A stretch of DNA of 64,000 nucleotides from SZAS-79 sp963844255 (GCA_963844255.1 CAWJNP010000049.1:39544-103543); one strand, 5' to 3'; positions 53,072 through 61,450 are shown, counted from the first letter of the stretch. Made by a program: numbers and translations. Notes: generated by a model from the letters alone, not told the origin.

Positions 53072-53830
53072 TCAGGACCCCAGCGACACAGTCTGAGTTA
53101 CCTTCGCCTGCACTGCCCCGGTCTCGAATATCCGCACCTGTACCGTACTGACTTTCGCCTTTGGATCAACGCGAAACGTACCTTCGACGCGGCTAAAGTT
53201 TCTGAATGACAGCTTGAACGTAGGGGCGTCGACCGCTGCCTTGTCAGGAAAAATAATCATAGCATCCCTCCCATCCTGTCGCACACCTGCGACCAGCTCC
53301 ATGCGCCCCTGGAATTCCCCTCGGTCACGGCGATTGCCGGTCAGCAGAAGCATCCTGTAACGATACTCGCCTGGCAGCCCGTCGGGTTCCACCTTGAAAC
53401 GCTGGATATTGAGCGCCTGGGTTGTACGCGTGTCAACGGAGAGCAGATTCTCGAAAATTGCGAGATCTTCGCGCAGCCGCGCATTTTCGAGCTCGAGAGC
53501 GCGGATCTGTTGCGCCAACTGCAGTTGGGCGGAGCGCTCAATCGAAAGTTTCGAGTCGGCCGCATTGGCAATCGCCCGCAATCGCAGCAATTCGCCGCGC
53601 GTACGCTCTTGCTCGCTTCGCATTCCGGCGAGTTCCTCCTGCACTTCGCTACGATCAAATCCAGCGAAACGCCTGCCAGCGTCATACATCCAAGCCGCCA
53701 GGGCGACCGAGAATGCAAGCAGAACCGCAAGAAGCAGCCAACGCAAATACCATGGAAGATGCGCCCGTACCGCCACCTTGGGCGCGGAAATCCCGAAGCG
53801 CTGACGAAGCTTCTTGAATCTACCGGCCAT
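53072..53830 (-). CDS. DUF6776-type inner-membrane coiled-coil protein
   Basis: A 252-residue protein with a basic N-terminus, one membrane segment (YLRWLLLAVLLAFSVALAAW) and a long coiled coil (EVQEELAGMRSEQERTRGEL to about residue 130), followed by a beta-rich periplasmic domain (EYRYRMLLLTGNRRDRGEFQGR). The pattern and the position beside bactofilin match the family annotated DUF6776 in betaproteobacteria. ATG 53830 (MAGRFKKLRQRF) is preferred over one seven codons upstream. Its likely role is in the envelope with bactofilin; no direct evidence. Confidence 0.78.
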   Translation of the reverse strand: MAGRFKKLRQRFGISAPKVAVRAHLPWYLRWLLLAVLLAFSVALAAWMYDAGRRFAGFDRSEVQEELAGMRSEQERTRGELLRLRAIANAADSKLSIERSAQLQLAQQIRALELENARLREDLAIFENLLSVDTRTTQALNIQRFKVEPDGLPGEYRYRMLLLTGNRRDRGEFQGRMELVAGVRQDGRDAMIIFPDKAAVDAPTFKLSFRNFSRVEGTFRVDPKAKVSTVQVRIFETGAVQAKVTQTVSLGS

Positions 53831-53851
53831 CACGCAGAACCCGGGATGCAC

Positions 53852-54169
53852 TCGCGCGAGTGGAAACTGTCTGCTGTTGTGGCCTCAAGTTCATTGGCCA
53901 TTCGCATGCGCTCCAAGATTGTCTGAATTCCAAGCCAGGCATGCCCTTCGGCCCTCACGATTGCGCGCGCGGCATGCATGACCACTCGCCGATTTCAATG
54001 ACGTTTCCGACGAAAACAAATTCCTTGTACCACCTTTCCGGTTTTGTGCACTGGGAGAGGCGACTTAGACCCGAGTCCAGGTCCCGTCTGCATTCAAAAT
54101 TCCGCCGTGGGGAGGGTCTTCCAACTCAAGTTCAGATTCAAAATTGAACAATTGGCTCGGGCTGATTCG
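53852..54169. other. Gap upstream of the DUF6776-type gene, no gene recognised
   Basis: About 320 bases between the membrane-protein gene and the terminator of rpsI. Both strands have open stretches of up to about 95 codons but none with a convincing ribosome-binding site or recognisable protein. Many relatives carry argC or another gene here, so it may be the scar of a lost gene. It must include the promoter for the three-gene minus-strand unit, which I could not pinpoint. Confidence 0.5.
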
Positions 54170-54202
54170 AAAAAAAAAGCCGCCCGAGGGCGGCTTTTTT
54201 TT
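54170..54202. terminator. Bidirectional intrinsic terminator after rpsI
   Basis: GCCGCC (54179-54184), CGAG loop, GGCGGC (54189-54194), flanked by nine A before and eight T after. On the minus strand it terminates the rplM-rpsI message 27 bases after the rpsI stop. Confidence 0.92.
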
Positions 54203-54228
54203 CGCAACGTACTGTCCGTTCCGCGTGG

Positions 54229-54621
54229 TTAGCGCTTCGAGAACTGCTTCCGGCGCCGTGCTTTGTGAAAGCCGACTTTCTTACGTTCGACTTCTCGTGC
54301 ATCACGCGTCACAAGACCAGCCGCCGACAGCGCAGGCTTCAGTGCCGCGTCGTACTCGATCAGTGCACGTGTAATCCCATGGCGTACTGCCCCGGCCTGG
54401 CCGGACTCGCCTCCACCGAACACGTTGACCATGATATCGAATGTCGCCTGATTCTTCGTCAGTTCCAGCGGTTGCCGGACAACCATCCGACCAGTCTCGC
54501 GGGCAAAGAACACGTCAACCGGTTTGCCATTTACTACAATCTGTCCCCTGCCGGGCTTGATGAACACCCTCGCCACGGCGCTCTTGCGCCGTCCCGTGCC
54601 GTAATAGTAATCGCCGACCAT
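54229..54621 (-). CDS. rpsI: 30S ribosomal protein S9
   Basis: A 130-residue ribosomal protein of the 30S head. It has the typical YYGTGRRKSAVARVFIKPG opening, FGGGESGQAGAVRHGITRAL and the basic tail ERKKVGFHKARRRKQFSKR, whose last residues reach the P-site tRNA. It follows rplM by five bases and ends at a strong terminator. Confidence 0.98.
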   Translation of the reverse strand: MVGDYYYGTGRRKSAVARVFIKPGRGQIVVNGKPVDVFFARETGRMVVRQPLELTKNQATFDIMVNVFGGGESGQAGAVRHGITRALIEYDAALKPALSAAGLVTRDAREVERKKVGFHKARRRKQFSKR

Positions 54622-54626
54622 GTTAT

Positions 54627-55055
54627 TCAGACCTCCAAAGCCTTGGGCTGCTGAGCGGTGTGCGGATGGGAGTCAGCCGGATACACCTTGAGTTTCTTTA
54701 GCATCGCGTAGCCAAGCGGTCCTTTTGGCAGCATGCCCTTTACAGCCTTCTCGAGGACGCGCTCAGGAAATTTCTCCTGCATCTTGGCAAAATTGGTTTC
54801 GTAGATTCCGCCAGGATATCCTGTATGGCGGAAGTACTTCTTGTCCAGCGCCTTGTTGCCGGTTACACGCAACTTCGATGCGTTCACCACAACAATGAAG
54901 TCCCCCGTATCAACGTGGGGCGTGTACTCCGGCTTGTGCTTGCCGCGCAAGCGGAGCGCAATTTGCGAAGCCAGCCGACCGAGCACAAGGTTTTGCGCGT
55001 CGATTACGTACCAGTCGTGCTTGATATCCTGCGCTTTCGCGGTGTAGGTCTTCAT
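54627..55055 (-). CDS. rplM: 50S ribosomal protein L13
   Basis: A 142-residue ribosomal protein, exactly the usual length from ATG 55055 (MKTYTAKAQDIKHDWYVIDA). Motifs: VLGRLASQIALRLRGKHKPEYTPHVDTGD, VTGNKALDKKYFRHTGYPGG and GMLPKGPLGYAMLKKLKVY. It leads the rplM-rpsI operon behind a consensus promoter and a short leader of roughly 22 bases. Confidence 0.98.
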   Translation of the reverse strand: MKTYTAKAQDIKHDWYVIDAQNLVLGRLASQIALRLRGKHKPEYTPHVDTGDFIVVVNASKLRVTGNKALDKKYFRHTGYPGGIYETNFAKMQEKFPERVLEKAVKGMLPKGPLGYAMLKKLKVYPADSHPHTAQQPKALEV

Positions 55056-55084
55056 GGCTCGATGCGTGTTTAGAAAAGCCGCAG

Positions 55085-55114
55085 ATTGTAAGATTAAGAG
55101 TGGACTCATGTCAA
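55085..55114 (-). promoter_or_regulatory. Sigma-70 promoter of rplM-rpsI
   Basis: Minus strand: a perfect -35 TTGACA (55114-55109), 18-base spacer, -10 TACAAT (55090-55085). The predicted start is near 55078, 22 bases before the rplM ATG. It lies downstream of the intrinsic terminator at 55148-55179, so the rplM message does not include that hairpin. Confidence 0.75.
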
Positions 55115-55147
55115 ATCCTTGCGCCTATCCAGACCAGCGGACTCGAC

Positions 55148-55346
55148 AAAAAAAAGCGCAACTCTTGTGGAGTTGCGCTAAATCCACCAAAGGAGGAGGG
55201 TGGAGGAGACAATCTGCTGATGCACGCTGAAGCATCAAAACTGGAATCGAGTCTCTCAATTAAATTGCTGCACTGCAATATAATTATGTTGATCTGTAGA
55301 TATATTTTTCTGATGCGTAAAAATATCTCAAGCCGTTGGTTTTTAT
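55148..55346 (-). ncRNA. Candidate small RNA with anti-Shine-Dalgarno hairpin loop and intrinsic terminator
   Basis: On the minus strand a promoter-like pair TTGGCT (55381-55376), 17 bases, TATATT (55358-55353) predicts a start near 55346. The roughly 200-base transcript ends in an intrinsic terminator: AGCGCAACTC/GAGTTGCGCT stem (55155-55179) followed by eight T ending at 55148. Just before it is a hairpin CCACC-CTCCTCCTTT-GGTGG (55203-55184) with a CUCCUCC anti-Shine-Dalgarno loop, and CTCCTCC occurs again in front. No protein gene on this strand could use the terminator except the cNMP-binding gene beyond osmC. The region is far more AT-rich than its surroundings. Alternative: a 3' extension of the minus-strand ABC unit antisense to osmC. 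Confidence 0.45.
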
Positions 55347-55461
55347 ATAAAAAATATAAACCTTACCTCCTTTCAAGCCAACTTTATCGCGGTGTTCTCG
55401 CTTTGGGATTATTGAATTTTCTCGCAAAGCACAAGCAACGGATGAGAATAGGAAAATAAAC

Positions 55462-55878
55462 ATGGACTGTGTAGTTAAATGGGTTGGCGGTATGGCATTT
55501 CTGGCTGAAACCGGGAGCAACCACGTTGTAGCAATGGATGGCGCTCCAGAAGGAGGCGGTCGAAACCTAGCGCCCAGGCCGATGGAGATGGTTCTGCTTG
55601 GTACCGGCGGGTGCACCGCATACGACGTCATGGTCATTCTCAAGAAAAGCGGTCAGGACGTCACAGGATGCGAAGTCAAGCTCTCATCCGAGCGCGCCGA
55701 GAGCGACCCCAAGGTATTCACCCGGATTCACATGCACTTTCTGGTCCGCGGCCGCGGTTTGAAGGCGAATCTGGTCGCTCAGGCGATTCGGCTATCGCGT
55801 GAAAAATACTGCTCGGCGTCGACAATGCTAGGGAAAACGGCCGAAATTACCGAGGACTTTGAGATCTCCGAAGGCTAG
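55462..55878 (+). CDS. OsmC/Ohr family protein (YhfA-like)
   Basis: A 138-residue protein of the OsmC fold. The two redox cysteines are in LGTGGCTAYDVM and REKYCSASTM, the spacing of the OsmC/YhfA branch, whose members reduce organic hydroperoxides or are of unknown role. ATG 55462 has AGGAAA in front. The gene faces the cNMP-binding gene with only 7 bases between stops and no terminator, so the two transcripts may overlap. Confidence 0.9.
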   Translation: MDCVVKWVGGMAFLAETGSNHVVAMDGAPEGGGRNLAPRPMEMVLLGTGGCTAYDVMVILKKSGQDVTGCEVKLSSERAESDPKVFTRIHMHFLVRGRGLKANLVAQAIRLSREKYCSASTMLGKTAEITEDFEISEG

Positions 55879-55885
55879 ATACAGC

Positions 55886-56335
55886 TCAACCGCCGGTGCG
55901 CGTCTTTGAAAGCTGTGCGGTCGTGTTTGCGAGTCTCGATGCAAGAATTCGAATGAGCTCCAGCGCGGCGTCCGGATTTTCGCGGATGACGCTGTGAAAG
56001 AGGTCTTTTGAGATGCGCAAGGTCTCGAGACGAGTTATCGCAGTTGCAGTCGCCGTGCGCGGTACATCGCCGAAAATGGCAATTTCGCCGATGATCTCGT
56101 TACGACCGAGGGTATTCACCACGAGCGGACCTTTTGGCGTTTCTACCGAGATCTCGATGCTTCCTTCGATCACGATGTAGCATGCGTCACCAGTGTCGCC
56201 CGCCCTGAACATCGTCTGGCCGGCCTCGAAAGTCAGTCGTTCGCTGCTGAAACAGAGCAACTTCTGCTTTGCCGGCTGAATCTTGCTGAAAATTGGAAAC
56301 TGACGAATCAGTTCAACTTCCTGTTCCAGGCTCAT
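55886..56335 (-). CDS. Cyclic-nucleotide-binding domain protein
   Basis: A 149-residue single-domain protein of the CRP/cNMP-binding fold without a DNA-binding helix-turn-helix. Visible elements: FPIFSKIQPAKQKLL, the beta-roll with FRAGDTGDACYIVIEGSIEIS, and the phosphate-binding cassette NEIIGEIAIFGDVPRTATATA, where GE and RTA would contact the cyclic nucleotide. It starts 22 bases after the stop of the ABC-like gene on the same strand, so it is probably a partner or regulator of that protein. Confidence 0.9.
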   Translation of the reverse strand: MSLEQEVELIRQFPIFSKIQPAKQKLLCFSSERLTFEAGQTMFRAGDTGDACYIVIEGSIEISVETPKGPLVVNTLGRNEIIGEIAIFGDVPRTATATAITRLETLRISKDLFHSVIRENPDAALELIRILASRLANTTAQLSKTRTGG

Positions 56336-56357
56336 TTCGTACCTCCTCTACCTGCGC

Positions 56358-59075
56358 CTAACCGGCGTTTAGCAATTTTTGGAATGCGCCGCCAGCGACC
56401 TTCAACTGTTCAAACTTGCCTCTTTCTACCAGACGGCCTCGTTCCAGCATGATTACATGCCCAAAGCGTTCAGCCTGCTCCACCCTGTTCAGCACCCAGA
56501 ATACGCCGGACTGTTCCCTGAATTCGAGCACGCTTGCAAGTAGCCTGTTCTGAGCCGACGGGTCCAACACAGCGATCGCCTCGTCAAGAACCAGGACCAC
56601 CGGGCACTTGAGGATGGCACGACCAATTGCAATCTTCTGCCGGTCTGCCGCCGGCAACCGCGCGCCGCCGGTACCCACCTGATAATCAAGACCGATCTTG
56701 ACAACCAACGGCCTCAATCCAAGTTCGTCCAGCATCTCACGCATGAGCTTCCCGATCCGCGCACTTCCTTCCGCCTGACCAGTAACGATTTTTCCAAACA
56801 GGATATTGTCCTGCAAAGACGCCGCACCGATGTACTTCGCCGGATCAAAAAACTCGATTGCGCCCCGGAGGTCCGCGGGCAAATTCTCCGCGAACTGCCT
56901 GCGCGCCTCCAGTATGCGCGATTCCAAAGTCTCGTCGATGAGTCCCAAGCGATGCCTGGCGGAAATCAGCTTGAATGGCAGAGCAAGCAGCAAGTTCCGA
57001 TCAGCCTCATCGATCCGGTCCAGTCCCACATCAGCGACCTGAGTAAGAACCTCCTTAACGTGCGGCAGGTCGTCATGCTGAATAAAGCTGAAGCGCTCGA
57101 ACAACTCGTGACCGGGCGGTAGATCACTGAACAGTTCGACCATGGTTTCGGCCAGTTTGTGTCCGACCTTCAGCAAATCCCCAGCCAGTCCGGTTTCCTC
57201 AAGAACCCTTCGCACATACGGGTTCTTGGCCAGATTGTCGATATCAAAGGTCTTGCCCACGGGCGTGCCAAACAACAGGTTTTCCGCCAGCGTCGCATTT
57301 CGGTTAAAGCGTCCAAGATCGAAACGTTCGACAAGCTCCTGGATTCCGGGTCTGTTCAGTCGCTCCCGCATTGTGTCGCGAGCCCGCAGGACATTTTCAG
57401 CCAGACCGGGAGTCTTGGCCGCATTGACCGAACTCTTCATACCGACTTCGAATATCGTCTCTTCAAGATCCACGGTTCTCAGCACCTCGAGAATCCGCGA
57501 CTCCATTTCTTCAAGGCCGGAAACGCCGGCGGCAGCGTAATCCACCCAGTCGGCGTGAATGTCCAGAGCAATGTTTCCCGCCCGAATCGCCTCGCGGGAA
57601 ATGGTCTCGCGCTTTCGAAGCAGTTCCCCTTCATAAGTCAGCTCGCGGACCGGCCGGTGCTTGAGTCCATAGAGAAGATTCTCGCGCACGCTCACGGGGA
57701 AGAGATAGGACGCCGATCCGACATAGGATATTGCGCGACCAGTCACGGCCTCAGGCGCCCTGGTTATGTCGATCCCTCCCATTTCAATGGTGCCGTTGTT
57801 CGATGGAACAAGTCGCGCGAGCAACTGCGCCAACTCGCTGCCGCCACTGCCCGCGTTCCCGACAATTGCCACGTGATCGGTCAACCGGAACTCAAATGAC
57901 ACTCCGTCAATCACCTTCGCGCCCGATTCATCCAATAGCGACAGGTTGGCTGCCTTGACGCTCCCATCCTGCGGCAGCTGCGGCGCGTCGATCAGTTGTT
58001 GCTGCTCCGGCTGCGCCAGATCGTCCGCCGTAAACTGCTCCAATACCTGCGTATACTTTATCTGCACATCCTGCCTCTGCTGATCCCAGTCGATAAGCTC
58101 CTTGATCGGTCCGGGCAGATCCTTGTACGCGGCAATCACTGCGACAAGTGCACCGATATCAAGCCTGCCGACAATCGCGAGATAGCCGCCCACCAGATAA
58201 AACAGGAACGGCGTCATCTGGGAGAGCAGATTGTTTACAAACTTGATCATGAATTTGCGTTGGAACAGCTCAAATCTGATCAGAAACATCTTGCCCAGCC
58301 GCGCAGAAATGTCGGCCCGCTCATAGTTCGAGGTGTCGTGCGCGTGTATCTCCACGACGCCATCAACGCACTCAGCAATGCGACCCGCCAGCTGACGGGC
58401 AGTTAACTGGCGCTCCTTGCCAAGCACCAGCAGCCGCCTGCGCATTCTTGGAATGATCGCCGTCTGGACGACCACCATTCCGAACGCAATCAGGCCCAGG
58501 TAGAGATGCTGAAAAAGTATGAAGCACAGGGCAGTGAGCGCCTGACCACCCAGAAAAAGTGGCGTTATCAACGCCTCACCGATGAACCCCCCAAGGGGCT
58601 CTATTTCATCCTTGATCATCGTCGCCATTTCCGCGGCCTTGACGCGCCGGAAATGCGGCAGCGGAAACCGCAGAATCCGGTCGAACAGGCTATACCGCAA
58701 CCGGCGCAGCATTCGCTCGCCCATCCACCCTTTCATGGTGTTGATCTGCAGTTTCAACAGACCGCTCACAATGATCAGCGCAAGAAACGTGAGACTCAGC
58801 GCCAGAAGGTACGAGGCACGCTCCATCGGAAAGCCGTGAAAAACGCTCACCATCTCGCCGCCAAGAAACTCCGGCAGCTTGAATGCAATCCTCAAAAACG
58901 TGACCGTGGAGTCCGGATTCGGGAATCGCTTTCCCTGAATTGGCTCATTGACGATCGTCTTCGGCAGATCAAGCGACGCGAAATAGACCAACATGGACGC
59001 GATCACGAGCGGAACGATGAGCAGTTGCTCCCGTTTGCTGTAGCGCCAGATGAATCCGAACAGCCCTCGCTCCAT
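56358..59075 (-). CDS. ABC-exporter-like membrane protein with degenerate ATPase and large insertion
   Basis: A 905-residue protein. Residues 1-330 are a six-helix exporter-type membrane domain (VPLVIASMLVYFASLDLP, LSLTFLALIIVSGLLKL, FLFYLVGGYLAIVGRL). The nucleotide-binding region from about 370 departs from active ABC proteins: Walker A reads GNAGSGGS (406-413), Gly replacing the essential Lys; the Q-loop Gln is missing; the signature is LPAAD (807-811) instead of LSGGQ; the H-loop has Asn863. Only Walker B with its Glu (VVLVLDEA, 826-833) is intact. About 300 extra residues between Q-loop and signature contain three copies of a motif like ENLLYG (465-470, 598-603, 756-761). Cotranscribed with a cNMP-binding protein. 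It may be a regulated non-transporting protein. Confidence 0.82.
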   Translation of the reverse strand: MERGLFGFIWRYSKREQLLIVPLVIASMLVYFASLDLPKTIVNEPIQGKRFPNPDSTVTFLRIAFKLPEFLGGEMVSVFHGFPMERASYLLALSLTFLALIIVSGLLKLQINTMKGWMGERMLRRLRYSLFDRILRFPLPHFRRVKAAEMATMIKDEIEPLGGFIGEALITPLFLGGQALTALCFILFQHLYLGLIAFGMVVVQTAIIPRMRRRLLVLGKERQLTARQLAGRIAECVDGVVEIHAHDTSNYERADISARLGKMFLIRFELFQRKFMIKFVNNLLSQMTPFLFYLVGGYLAIVGRLDIGALVAVIAAYKDLPGPIKELIDWDQQRQDVQIKYTQVLEQFTADDLAQPEQQQLIDAPQLPQDGSVKAANLSLLDESGAKVIDGVSFEFRLTDHVAIVGNAGSGGSELAQLLARLVPSNNGTIEMGGIDITRAPEAVTGRAISYVGSASYLFPVSVRENLLYGLKHRPVRELTYEGELLRKRETISREAIRAGNIALDIHADWVDYAAAGVSGLEEMESRILEVLRTVDLEETIFEVGMKSSVNAAKTPGLAENVLRARDTMRERLNRPGIQELVERFDLGRFNRNATLAENLLFGTPVGKTFDIDNLAKNPYVRRVLEETGLAGDLLKVGHKLAETMVELFSDLPPGHELFERFSFIQHDDLPHVKEVLTQVADVGLDRIDEADRNLLLALPFKLISARHRLGLIDETLESRILEARRQFAENLPADLRGAIEFFDPAKYIGAASLQDNILFGKIVTGQAEGSARIGKLMREMLDELGLRPLVVKIGLDYQVGTGGARLPAADRQKIAIGRAILKCPVVLVLDEAIAVLDPSAQNRLLASVLEFREQSGVFWVLNRVEQAERFGHVIMLERGRLVERGKFEQLKVAGGAFQKLLNAG

Positions 59076-59206
59076 GCCCGCCGCCTCCCTTAAATCGCAC
59101 TGCGGAGTTTACCGCCGGCGGCACCGTTTGCGTGGCCGGCAGTATCTCTCTACCCATCCACCGACAAGATCACTCCACCACGCCGGTGGCCTGAGTCGCG
59201 GCGCGT

Positions 59207-60382
59207 TCAGTTATAAGGATCCGCCGCGTCGCGCAATCCATCGCCAAGAAAATTGAATGCGAGGACAACTACGAACACTGGAACCACCGAAATCATCAAC
59301 CAGGGATACAGGGCGACGACGTTGATGTTCTGGGCTTCGTTCAGCAATACCCCCCAGCTCGTGACCGGCGGGCGCAATCCGAGACCGAGAAACGAGAGCG
59401 CCGTCTCGCCGAGAATCATGCTCGGCACCGAAAGTGTCACCGACGCTATCAGATGGCTCGCAAAGCTGGGAAGCAGGTGGCGCCTGATCACACGACCCGG
59501 TCCCGCCCCCATGAGAACTGCCGCAGTAGCAAAGTCTTCTTCGCGCAGAGCCAGCAACTTGGATCGTACTGCACGTGCAAGACCAGGCCAATCGAGCAAT
59601 CCAAGGATGATGGTGATCCCGAAATACACCAGGACCGGGCTCCAGTTGACGGGCAACGCCGCGGACAGGGCCATCCACAAGGGCAATTCCGGAAATGCGC
59701 GCACCATCTCGATGAAGCGTTGAATTATGTTGTCAATCCACCCGCCAAAATAGCCTGATATCCCGCCAAGCGTGATTCCGATCAGGAAACTGACGAGAAT
59801 ACCCAGCAAACCGACAGTCAGCGAAATACGTGTACCGAAAACGATGCGTGAAAAAAGATCTCGCCCCAGCCGGTCCGTCCCAAACAGAAAGAATGTCCCG
59901 TCTTTGGCAGGACAGATCAGATGAAAATCCGCTTCGAATAGCCCCCAGAAAGCGTACTCGTCCCCGCGACAGAAAAATCGCAGTGGCTGTACGCGTTCCG
60001 GATCGGGCGTGTACTCCCTCTTCAGCGATTCCAAATCGAGGCGCATTTTGTACCCATAGACAAATGGGCCGATAAATTTCCCCTCATGAAAGAAATGCAC
60101 CTTTTGCGGCGGTGCGTAGATGCTGTGCGTATCCCGGGTGTGCAGGTTATACGGCGCAATTATTTCGCTGACCAAAGTCGATGCATAGATCACCAGGAGT
60201 ATCACACCCGAGATAAGTGCGATCTTGTGGCGCCTGAATTTCCACCACATGATCTGCCATTGCGAAGCGCTGTAGAACCGCTCCTGCTCGGGGGTGAGTG
60301 TCTCTGTGCTATGTGGTTCGAACGGATCAGTAGAAACAAAATGCTCGAGCGCTTCGACTTCCTGACTCGCGGCGGCACTCAT
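59207..60382 (-). CDS. Oligopeptide-type ABC transporter permease (OppC/YejE-like)
   Basis: A 391-residue inner-membrane permease. After one N-terminal membrane segment (KIALISGVILLVIYASTLV) it has a large periplasmic insertion (about residues 80-165), as in YejE-type permeases, then FLFGTDRLGRDLFSRIVFGTRISL and the five-helix core. The EAA loop is DFATAAVLMGAGPGRVIRRHLLP. It is the last gene of the importer unit, overlapping the OppB-like gene by 4 bases. Confidence 0.92.
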   Translation of the reverse strand: MSAAASQEVEALEHFVSTDPFEPHSTETLTPEQERFYSASQWQIMWWKFRRHKIALISGVILLVIYASTLVSEIIAPYNLHTRDTHSIYAPPQKVHFFHEGKFIGPFVYGYKMRLDLESLKREYTPDPERVQPLRFFCRGDEYAFWGLFEADFHLICPAKDGTFFLFGTDRLGRDLFSRIVFGTRISLTVGLLGILVSFLIGITLGGISGYFGGWIDNIIQRFIEMVRAFPELPLWMALSAALPVNWSPVLVYFGITIILGLLDWPGLARAVRSKLLALREEDFATAAVLMGAGPGRVIRRHLLPSFASHLIASVTLSVPSMILGETALSFLGLGLRPPVTSWGVLLNEAQNINVVALYPWLMISVVPVFVVVLAFNFLGDGLRDAADPYN

Positions 60383-61404
60383 TTCGCAACCCCGCCAGTC
60401 AGCCGAATTCTCGGGTCGAGCGCAGCAAGCAGCAGATCGGAAATGAACGTACCGATAACCGCAAGCAACGCCAGAAACATGAGAAACGAACCCGCAAGGT
60501 ACTGATCCTGACTGCTCAATGCATCAAGCAGCATGGGTCCGGACGTTTGCAACGAAAGTACGACGGCGACGATCGCAGAACCTGAAATCACGCTCGGGAG
60601 AAGGCTCCCGATATCCGCTATGAAGGGATTCAGCGCCATGCGCATCGGATACTTCATCAGCAACCGGAAATGCGGCATGCCCTTTGCGCGCGCTGTGACG
60701 ACGTATTGCTTTTGCAGTTCGTCCAGCAGGTTCGCGCGAAGGCGGCGGACCATTCCTGCGGTACCTGAGGTGCCGATCACGATGACCGGGATCCAAAGGT
60801 GCTGCAACACCGAAAGCATTTTCGCGACGGACCAAGGCTGCCCCAGGTACTCCGGATCCATGATGCCCCCGACTGCCAGCCCGAACTCCACGTTTGCAAA
60901 ATACATCAATACCAGTGCAAGAAGAAAATTCGGGGTCGCGAGCCCCACATATCCGAGCAGCGTCAGCCCGTAATCGCTCCAACTGTACTGGTGCGTGGCG
61001 GCATATGCGCCGATCGGAAAGGCAACAATCCAAGTGAACAGAATGATCGAGAAATTGAGTATGAACGATAGAAGAAGTCGATCACCGACCACGTCCTTCA
61101 CCGGGAGATCGTACTCAAAGGACCAGCCCCAGTCGCCCTGCAGCAGCCCCGAATAGCCCTCTTCACTTGGCCACACGCCAACCCAGACCCCGTACTGCTC
61201 CATGAACGGTTTGTCCAGACCATACTGCCGGCGCAGGAAGACCACCTTTTCCAGCGCCGCTGTATCCCCCTGGCTCTTGAGCTCATCGATCCTGTTGGAC
61301 AGAAAATCCCCGGGCGGCAGCTTGATGATCGCGAACGTCACCAGACTGATCACGATCAGCGTCGGGATTAGGATCAGTATTCTCTGCAGCGTGTATTTCA
61401 GCAT
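60379..61404 (-). CDS. Oligopeptide-type ABC transporter permease (OppB/YejB-like)
   Basis: A 341-residue permease with the OppB opening RILILIPTLIVISLVTFAII, six hydrophobic segments and the EAA loop VTARAKGMPHFRLLMKYPMRMAL, which contacts the ATPase. The N-terminal half has a long periplasmic loop (about residues 30-100). It starts 46 bases after the binding-protein stop and overlaps the next permease gene by 4 bases. Confidence 0.92.
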   Translation of the reverse strand: MLKYTLQRILILIPTLIVISLVTFAIIKLPPGDFLSNRIDELKSQGDTAALEKVVFLRRQYGLDKPFMEQYGVWVGVWPSEEGYSGLLQGDWGWSFEYDLPVKDVVGDRLLLSFILNFSIILFTWIVAFPIGAYAATHQYSWSDYGLTLLGYVGLATPNFLLALVLMYFANVEFGLAVGGIMDPEYLGQPWSVAKMLSVLQHLWIPVIVIGTSGTAGMVRRLRANLLDELQKQYVVTARAKGMPHFRLLMKYPMRMALNPFIADIGSLLPSVISGSAIVAVVLSLQTSGPMLLDALSSQDQYLAGSFLMFLALLAVIGTFISDLLLAALDPRIRLTGGVAK

Positions 61405-61450
61405 GGCTGGATAAAGTCGGTTTCTTCTATCGGGTTGTTTGCATCAGACG

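Noticed and set aside
53860..54147. Possible 95-codon gene on the plus strand in the gap before rpsI
   Set aside because: No ribosome-binding site and no recognisable sequence; part of it runs toward a terminator without any partner.
55148..55179. Terminator hairpin read as an L13 autoregulatory attenuator of rplM
   Set aside because: A near-consensus promoter for rplM lies downstream of the hairpin, so the main rplM message would not contain it.
55220..55459. 79-codon frame on the plus strand before osmC
   Set aside because: Codon usage is wholly unlike neighbouring genes and the product is not recognisable; kept only as an alternative in the AT-island finding.
55284..55643. 119-codon frame on the minus strand overlapping the osmC start
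   Set aside because: Half of it is the reverse shadow of osmC; the rest is AT-rich sequence without a start signal.
59175..59189. CCACC-ACGCC-GGTGG hairpin between the importer genes and the ABC-like gene
   Set aside because: Only 5 bp and no T-run; too weak to call a terminator.
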